64,000 nucleotides of DNA, from assembly GCF_017168335.1 (NCBI RefSeq), contig NZ_JABFAU010000013.1, positions 302,944 to 366,943 of the forward strand. The letters are read 5' to 3'. The translations under genes were made by a program, and so were the position numbers. Positions 58,872-64,000 of this stretch are shown one piece after another. The notes beneath the pieces were generated by a model. That model made no database searches and had not been told where the DNA came from. It worked only from the letters and a program-made list of their open reading frames with translations. How positions within the stretch are numbered: position 1 is the first letter of the stretch; each line of letters begins with the position of its first letter. Source of the DNA: Rhodococcus sp. KRD162 (GTDB taxonomy: Bacteria > Actinomycetota > Actinomycetes > Mycobacteriales > Mycobacteriaceae).

Positions 58872-59900
58872 ATGGCAGAGCACACGGTGTTCGACCCATC
58901 CCGGCATGATCAGGACTCGATCGTCCGTGGATTGTTCGACGACCCCACCATTGATGTGCTCGACACGACTGCAGACCAGCTGCTCTCGCTTCGGCAACTA
59001 CTTCCCACCGCCGCAGACGCCGGCGAGGAACCACCGCGCTGGGTGTACTACCCCTGGCACCGGACCCTGGTACGCGTCCTCGGCCCACGGGGTTTCGATC
59101 GGCTGCGACTGGACCGCAACCGAAACAAGATCGCCATCGAAGAGCAGGCTCGACTCAGGGGGCTGCGCATCGGAATTGTCGGGCTGAGCGTCGGTCACGC
59201 AGTCGCGCACACCCTCGCACTGGAAGGACTGTGCGGCGAATTGCGTCTGGCCGACTTCGACGAGCTCGATCTGTCGAACCTCAACCGCGTCCCGGCCTCG
59301 GTACTCGACCTGGGTGTGAACAAGGCAGTCGTGGCGGCCAGACGGATCGCCGAACTCGACCCCTATCTGAATGTGCAGGTCTTCGCCGACGGAGTGCGAG
59401 CGGACACACTCGACAGCTTCCTGGACGGGCTCGATCTCGTCGTGGAGGAATGCGACTCCATCGATACCAAACTGCTGGTCCGCCACCATGCTCGCGCTCG
59501 GGGAATCCCGGTGGTGATGGAAACCAGCGATGGAGGCGTCCTCGATGTCGAACGCTTCGATCTCGAGCCCGACCGGCCGGTATTTCACGGACTGCTCGGA
59601 GAACTGGACACGGCAGATGTCGCCGGAATGAGCATCGAGCAGAAGAGCACGATTGCCGCCACGCTGCTCGACCCGAGCAAACTGACCGCGCGAATGACGG
59701 CATCGTTGCCGGAAATCGGTCGCACGATTTCTACCTGGCCGCAGCTCGGCGGAGACGTCGCGCTCGGCGGGGCGGCCGTCACGGCGGCCGTGCGGACCTT
59801 CGGCCGAGGTGAACCACTGCCATCCGGTCGACGACGAATCGATCTGGACGGGTTGGTGAGCACTGGACTCGACCCGGTGGCAGGCCATGCAGAGGGATGA
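58872..59900 (+). CDS. ThiF/E1-like adenylating enzyme
   Basis: The 342-residue protein has an N-terminal part with PPRWVYYPWHRTLVRVLGPRGFDRLRLDRNRNKIAIEEQARLR, then an E1-like Rossmann domain: GLRIGIVGLSVGHAVAHTLALEG, the ATP-site ADFDELDLSNLNRV, a conserved Lys in GVNKAVVAARRI, and VVEECDSIDTKLLVRHHARARGIPVVMET. The usual zinc cysteine pairs are absent. It resembles the ThiF part of the Mtb Rv1355c family, which in homologues is longer and includes a nitroreductase-like part not present here. GGAG precedes the ATG. It presumably adenylates a carboxylate; the substrate is unknown. It stands between EAL and GGDEF genes. Confidence 0.87.
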   Translation: MAEHTVFDPSRHDQDSIVRGLFDDPTIDVLDTTADQLLSLRQLLPTAADAGEEPPRWVYYPWHRTLVRVLGPRGFDRLRLDRNRNKIAIEEQARLRGLRIGIVGLSVGHAVAHTLALEGLCGELRLADFDELDLSNLNRVPASVLDLGVNKAVVAARRIAELDPYLNVQVFADGVRADTLDSFLDGLDLVVEECDSIDTKLLVRHHARARGIPVVMETSDGGVLDVERFDLEPDRPVFHGLLGELDTADVAGMSIEQKSTIAATLLDPSKLTARMTASLPEIGRTISTWPQLGGDVALGGAAVTAAVRTFGRGEPLPSGRRRIDLDGLVSTGLDPVAGHAEG

Positions 59901-59979
59901 GCGGGCGCACACCGACCGACAGGCACCGACAGCTACTGTGTGAGGGGGTTCGCCCGACCCTGATTCGAGGAATCAACCG

Positions 59980-61149
59980 ATGAACGTGCTCGACCAGTCG
60001 ACTCGTCGGCGTGCGAACTACCGACCCACACGGCTCGATACCCGCACCGCCGCGGTCATCGCCAGTGCCACGGGCGCTGCGCCACTGTTGGCCATTGCCG
60101 TGCTGTCTCCGACGTTTCTGCGGCCGAACGCTCTTCCGATCCTCGCCGCGGTGCTGACGTTCACCGCAATCACCGTGGTCTTCGCCGCCAAGGTGGGGCG
60201 GTTGAGTGAACGGCAATTCGCAGTCCTGGGATTCGGCGGCATGGCCGGAGTCGCCGTCAGCGCCTACTTGATCGCTGATCCGGCCGGCACGCGCGCAGTC
60301 ACCTCGATGCTGGCCATCGTTCCGGCCATCGCAGCATCGAGCTCGCCGCCACGGGTGACCGCCGGCCTGTCGGCGATCTCGGTCGCGATGGCCACGATTC
60401 TGTCGGTGGTCAGTGTCGGCTCCTCCGGGTGGGCGGTCACCGCCGTTGCCATCGGTGCGGCCACGACGACGGTGCTGGTGCCGGTCGCACTCATCGGCGG
60501 CTTGCGTCGAACCCTGTCGTCGGTCAACGAAAAACTGCAACAGCTGGCCGACACGGACCCGTTGACCGGTCTGGTCAACCGCCGCGGTTTGCTCTCCCAC
60601 GCCCAGACCCTGCTGCACGAGTCCTTCGTGCGAAGAGAACCGTTGACTGCATTGGTGGTCGATGTCGACTACTTCAAGGCCGTCAACGACACTGCCGGTC
60701 ATACCGCGGGCGACCGAACGCTCGCGGCGGTGGCCGACACCCTCGCGTGCGCTGTCCACGCGGTGGTGAGCGTATCCGACGCGGTCGTCGCTCGAACCGG
60801 TGGCGAAGAGTTCTTGATCCTCGCCACCCACCGGGAGGATCAGGAGCTTTCCCGGCAGATCCTCGACCGGGTCCGGTCCGATTGCACGGTCACCGTGAGC
60901 ATCGGAACGGTGACCGTGGACGTGCAGGCTGCAGTGTCCGGCAACAGCGCGCTACCCACCGCAGGCGTCGCGTCGACCGAATCCGGTGGTCTCGACGAGG
61001 TGCTCGACGCCGTCGTCCGCGCAGCCGATGCCGCGCTGTACCGAGCCAAGACCGATGGTCGAGACCGCGCCTGCCACGCGGGCACTCTGACGATCAGATG
61101 GCAGGGCACCGCGCAGGGCGGACCGGCGGAGAACCGTCAGCTGCAGTAA
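59980..61149 (+). CDS. Membrane-bound diguanylate cyclase (GGDEF)
   Basis: The 389-residue protein has about six transmembrane helices in its first 180 residues (residues about 28-165), then a GGDEF domain starting LADTDPLTGLVNRRGLLSH and containing the active-site ARTGGEEFLI. The RxxD product-inhibition site five residues before GGEEF is missing (SVSD), so feedback control by c-di-GMP is probably absent. The C-terminal end AADAALYRAKTDGRDR is normal. It follows the ThiF-like gene after 79 bases in the same direction and should produce c-di-GMP for the EAL protein to degrade. Confidence 0.92.
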   Translation: MNVLDQSTRRRANYRPTRLDTRTAAVIASATGAAPLLAIAVLSPTFLRPNALPILAAVLTFTAITVVFAAKVGRLSERQFAVLGFGGMAGVAVSAYLIADPAGTRAVTSMLAIVPAIAASSSPPRVTAGLSAISVAMATILSVVSVGSSGWAVTAVAIGAATTTVLVPVALIGGLRRTLSSVNEKLQQLADTDPLTGLVNRRGLLSHAQTLLHESFVRREPLTALVVDVDYFKAVNDTAGHTAGDRTLAAVADTLACAVHAVVSVSDAVVARTGGEEFLILATHREDQELSRQILDRVRSDCTVTVSIGTVTVDVQAAVSGNSALPTAGVASTESGGLDEVLDAVVRAADAALYRAKTDGRDRACHAGTLTIRWQGTAQGGPAENRQLQ

Positions 61150-61161
61150 TCGCGCCTACCG

Positions 61162-61989
61162 CTACGCCACGAACGGGACGCTGCGATCGCCGCACAGTGA
61201 GCGCGCCTCGACGACCATCGACTGCCACACCTCTTCACTGGCGGTGTGCGCCAGGGTGGCCCGGTCCCACCACATCATGACGGTCCGATACTGCTCGCTC
61301 GGGTACGCAGCGGCGGGGATGTCGTGGTCGATCTGCCCACCGGAGCTCTCCCACAGTCGCAGCACGTGATCGGCCGCGCTGGCGAACAGGTACCTGCTTC
61401 CGGTCAATTCGATCGTCGGCAGTGCTGTCCGGGCGAGGACGGACGACACCGTGCGCCCAGCGGCTCCTGCATCGACCCAGGCGCTTTTCATTTCCACGAT
61501 TCCGTGGTGGAGCCGAGACTGCAGCAGCTCGGTGACCATCGGCAGTCCGGGTGAGTCTTTCCACTCGGTCAGGACGTGCGATTGCTCGATCATCGCGTAC
61601 GGACCCTGAGCTCGAACGCCGCCGAGCATCGTGCCTGCCGCATCGAGAACGACGTAGAACAGGGTTGTCGTGGCACCCGAAGCAACCTCGTCCATGTCGA
61701 GCGCAACGGTGACGCCGTGGCGTGAGTAGGACTCCCATGCTCCCGCTACGTAGCGGGACCACAGTTCGGGCGAACCCGACGGCGTCGCAGCAATCAACGT
61801 CAGTGCGCCATCTGCGCAGAGCGTCGACCGGTGCCCCCAGTCGAGTGCTCGCCGTTGGGACCGAACAAGGCCTGCCCGCTCCTTCGGTGAGCTCGGCCGA
61901 AGGATCGGAGCGCTACGGGTGTAGACCGTGCTGCCTGTGTTGTCGAGCGTCCGCGTCGAGGGCGTGCTGGGGCGGAGGGGGGTCGGCAT
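61162..61989 (-). CDS. GNAT-like acyltransferase-type protein, uncertain
   Basis: The 275-residue protein begins with a basic, poorly ordered N-terminus, then LTLIAATPSGSPELWSRYVAGAWESYSRHGVTVALDMDEVASGATTTLFYVVLDAAGTMLGGVRAQGPY, and later a segment PTIELTGSRYLFASAADHVLRLWESSGGQIDHDIPAAAYPSEQYRTVMMWWDR. This layout resembles the autoinducer-synthase/FeeM-like N-acyltransferases of the GNAT fold, but no motif is decisive. An AGGAG ribosome site precedes ATG 61989. It converges on the diguanylate cyclase gene with 12 bases between. Acyltransferases are known to occur with Rv1355c-like E1 proteins, which supports a functional link here. Function unproven. Confidence 0.6.
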   Translation of the reverse strand: MPTPLRPSTPSTRTLDNTGSTVYTRSAPILRPSSPKERAGLVRSQRRALDWGHRSTLCADGALTLIAATPSGSPELWSRYVAGAWESYSRHGVTVALDMDEVASGATTTLFYVVLDAAGTMLGGVRAQGPYAMIEQSHVLTEWKDSPGLPMVTELLQSRLHHGIVEMKSAWVDAGAAGRTVSSVLARTALPTIELTGSRYLFASAADHVLRLWESSGGQIDHDIPAAAYPSEQYRTVMMWWDRATLAHTASEEVWQSMVVEARSLCGDRSVPFVA

Positions 61990-62110
61990 AGGTGAGCTCC
62001 TGGGTGATGCTCGACGCCCTTCTGGGGCCGTCTCGAGCGCGTGGGTGGTTCCTGGACAATCGTCAAACTAATTGTGTTCAGAAAACAACCCTACGGACCA
62101 GAAGATCATT

Positions 62111-62247
62111 CAAAACATACTTTGATTCACTTACTACCCACACTGCTATGAAGGATCACCGAACAAGCGCACCGCCTGACGCCGTGACCTGTTACTTGTC
62201 ACATGCGCGTGGTGGGTGCACCGTTGATCAACCGCCCTCACTCGACC
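62111..62247. other. Part of a 333-base stretch without a gene
   Basis: Between the GNAT-like start (61989) and the MFS stop (62323) I see no credible gene. The section near 62070-62140 is relatively AT-rich and may hold the GNAT-like gene's promoter. The 62248-62308 part is a terminator-like repeat described separately. Confidence 0.35.
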
Positions 62248-62308
62248 CGAAACGCCGAGAGCCCCCGAAACGCCGAGAGCCCCCGACACCGCGGGGGCTT
62301 CGGGGGCT
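62248..62308 (-). terminator. Tandem-repeat terminator of the MFS gene
   Basis: An 18-base unit (CGAAACGCCGAGAGCCCC) is repeated twice from 62248. Two AGCCCCC words (62260-62266, 62278-62284) can pair with two GGGGGCT words (62293-62299, 62302-62308), giving alternative strong stems. It lies 15 bases after the MFS stop on the minus strand. There is no long T tract. Confidence 0.5.
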
Positions 62309-62322
62309 GTGTGGTACCGATG

Positions 62323-63624
62323 TCAGACGCTGAGGTCCTCGTCTCTGCGGTTGGCGATACGCGAGGTCGCCACGAAGGAGACACCCGCCAGGATCATCAG
62401 GTAGATCGAGATCGACATCGAGGTGCCTGTTCCGTTGAACAGCGCCTCGGAGATGGTCGGCACGAAAGCCCCACCGAGCACGGTGCCGATCGCATAGCCG
62501 ATGGACGCACCGCTGAAGCGCACTGCTGCGGGGAACATTTCGGCGTAGAGGGCCGGCTGGGGGCCGTACGACAGCCCGAGGCCGACGGCGAAGAGCCCTA
62601 GGGCCACGTAGATCCAGTGCAACTCACCGGTATCGACGAGCAGGAAGAACGGTATGGCGCACAACACCATTGCCGCGTTTCCGGCGTTCATGATGGTGGT
62701 ACGGGAGTGGCGATCGGACAGATGCGCGCCGAGCAGGGTGAAGATGCCCCAGACGACGGCCGCGAACAGACTGGCGACCAAGACGTCGACTCGGGCCAGC
62801 CCGTGTTCGCGCGTCGAATACGCCACGATGAAGCCGCCGACGATGATGTAGCCGTTGCCGTTGGTGCCGATGAACGACAGCGCGGCGAGCATGACCTGCT
62901 TCTTGTTGGTGCGCCACAGGGACCGGACGGGAGTGTGGTTGCGCTCCTTGCGTTCTGCGAGCTCCTTGAACACCGGCGTCTCTTCGACACGGCGTCTGAT
63001 GTAGAAGCCGACGAGGATCAGCACGAAGCTGATCAGGAACGGGATGCGCCAGCCCCAGGCCTCGAACTGTTCCTCGCTGAGCAACCCGGTGCACAGCGCC
63101 AGCGTTCCGACCGCGATGAGCATGCCGAGCGGAACACCCATTTGGGTTGCCGCACCATAGATTCCGCGCTTCCCCTTGGGAGCGTGCTCGACGGCCATCA
63201 ATGCCGCGCCACCCCACTCGCCGCCGGTCGAGAAGCCCTGCAGGATTCTCAGCAGGATCAGGATGATCGGGGCCCAGATCCCGATGGTCGCATAGGTGGG
63301 TAGCAGTCCCATGCCCACGGTGGCAGCGCCCATGATCGTCAAGGTTGCGATGAGCACCTTCTTGCGCCCGATCTTGTCACCGAAGTAGCCCGCGACGATG
63401 GCACCGAGGGGACGGAAGACGAAGCTGATACCGATGGTGACATAGGCGACCAACTGCCCGGACGACCCCATGGGCGCGAAGAACAATTGGGCGAAGATCA
63501 GCGACGCTGCCTGCGCGTAGATGAAGAAGTCGTACCACTCGACCGTGGTTCCCACCATGCTGGCCATCGCGGCACGGCGATGCTCGCGCGATACGCCGAT
63601 GGGCGTCTCGACCTGTGTTGACAT
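62323..63624 (-). CDS. MHS-family MFS transporter
   Basis: The 433-residue protein has 12 transmembrane helices and the metabolite:H+ symporter signatures: ASMVGTTVEWYDFFIYAQAASLIF, GYFGDKIGRKKVLIATLTIMG, LLRILQGFSTGGEWGGAALMAVEHAPKGKRG, and GLGLSYGPQPALYAEMFPAAVRFSG. The ATG at 63624 is used; the frame continues upstream only through non-family sequence. Known relatives import shikimate, alpha-ketoglutarate, proline betaine or similar metabolites by proton symport. The substrate cannot be inferred. About 300 bases upstream separate it from a divergent partial gene. Confidence 0.92.
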   Translation of the reverse strand: MSTQVETPIGVSREHRRAAMASMVGTTVEWYDFFIYAQAASLIFAQLFFAPMGSSGQLVAYVTIGISFVFRPLGAIVAGYFGDKIGRKKVLIATLTIMGAATVGMGLLPTYATIGIWAPIILILLRILQGFSTGGEWGGAALMAVEHAPKGKRGIYGAATQMGVPLGMLIAVGTLALCTGLLSEEQFEAWGWRIPFLISFVLILVGFYIRRRVEETPVFKELAERKERNHTPVRSLWRTNKKQVMLAALSFIGTNGNGYIIVGGFIVAYSTREHGLARVDVLVASLFAAVVWGIFTLLGAHLSDRHSRTTIMNAGNAAMVLCAIPFFLLVDTGELHWIYVALGLFAVGLGLSYGPQPALYAEMFPAAVRFSGASIGYAIGTVLGGAFVPTISEALFNGTGTSMSISIYLMILAGVSFVATSRIANRRDEDLSV

Positions 63625-63922
63625 CGACTTGTCTCGTTTCGTTCGGGCTTCGGCGCTCAGTGCGCCGAGGGAGATGTTGACAGTGGTGCGGGACAGGGGT
63701 CCGACGTTTGAATACTCGGGAGTTTCGACGTCCGAAAAGCCGGAGGAAACGCACCGTCCATTCGGTCGGTAATCACTGTGACCGCCGCCACCGTCTTTGT
63801 CAAGGCGTAGACGGTCCGAGCAACGCGGCGAACACACTTCGTCGGAAACTACCGATCGATGCTCTCGAGTTCGTCGTAAACGACGCAGACACATCCAATG
63901 GTGCCTCGCCATACTCGAACTC

Positions 63923-64000
63923 ATGACTGCACCGAGGTCGACGCTCGTACTCGACTCACCGATCATGGACGAGCTGACGCGTGCACTGGGCAACGGTGCC
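63923..64000 (+). CDS. Start of a gene cut by the window end
   Basis: An ATG at 63923 opens a frame MTAPRSTLVLDSPIMDELTRALGNGA that is still open at the last base. It is divergent from the MFS gene. Too short to identify; a helical N-terminus is suggested. Coding status is inferred from the open frame and position only. Confidence 0.4.
   Translation, partial: MTAPRSTLVLDSPIMDELTRALGNGA

Noticed and set aside
62248-62284. Possible CRISPR-like repeat
   Set aside because: Only two adjacent 18-base copies with no spacer; better explained as a terminator.

Overview
High-GC actinobacterial chromosome, most likely a Rhodococcus-type member of the Nocardiaceae. The reasons are GTG/TTG starts, dense four-base gene overlaps, an MMPL exporter, heterodimeric ABC exporters, and the pair tadA plus TadA-associated gene next to a prephenate dehydrogenase, an order I recall from mycobacteria. 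I see no insertion sequence, phage gene, CRISPR array or rRNA. There is one tRNA gene, tRNA-Ser(CGA).

Layout. 0-5 kb: a truncated membrane protein gene, a YhhQ-type queuosine-precursor transporter, kynureninase, a BlaI/BlaR1-like regulator-protease pair, and a DUF2231-VIT1 operon. 5-12 kb: a C-A-T-C nonribosomal peptide synthetase (NRPS) without thioesterase, a PNPOx-fold protein and tgt. 12-19 kb: a heterodimeric ABC exporter, an MMPL exporter with its TetR repressor and a large operator, and an Rrf2 regulator. 19-25 kb: a sterol desaturase-type hydroxylase and a YceI gene. Between them sits a 4 kb block (IclR, dehydrogenase-RraA fusion, DctM-like permease, mini-subunit) flanked by direct repeats made of the tails of those two genes. 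25-31 kb: PHP phosphoesterase, lipoprotein esterase, small lipoprotein, tRNA-Ser, tadA and partner, tyrA. 31-36.5 kb: a second heterodimeric ABC exporter whose first subunit is frameshifted, then an orphan C5-methyltransferase with Vsr. 36.5-46 kb: secreted or membrane proteins, fRMsr, dihydroxyacetone kinase, YceI, SIMPL lipoprotein, CoA-transferase, TetR, secreted lipase, DODA-type dioxygenase. 46-52 kb: tyrosine/homogentisate catabolism (hmgA, an unknown coupled gene, fahA, Lrp, hppD). 52-57 kb: a branched-chain 2-oxoacid dehydrogenase operon with a divergent Lrp regulator. 57-62 kb: EAL-DICT, ThiF/E1-like, GGDEF and GNAT-like genes. 62-64 kb: an MHS-family transporter and the start of one more gene.

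How the genes work together. HppD, HmgA and FahA convert 4-hydroxyphenylpyruvate to fumarate and acetoacetate; no isomerase is recognisable, and an unknown protein is coupled to hmgA. E1-alpha, E1-beta, E2 and E3 form one complete 2-oxoacid dehydrogenase in an operon with four-base overlaps. The most noteworthy signals are the repeat-bounded IclR/fusion/permease island, the c-di-GMP/E1-like/GNAT cluster, a BlaI/MecI-like operator in front of the NRPS with a BlaI/BlaR1 pair nearby, and the unknown hmgA-fahA gene.
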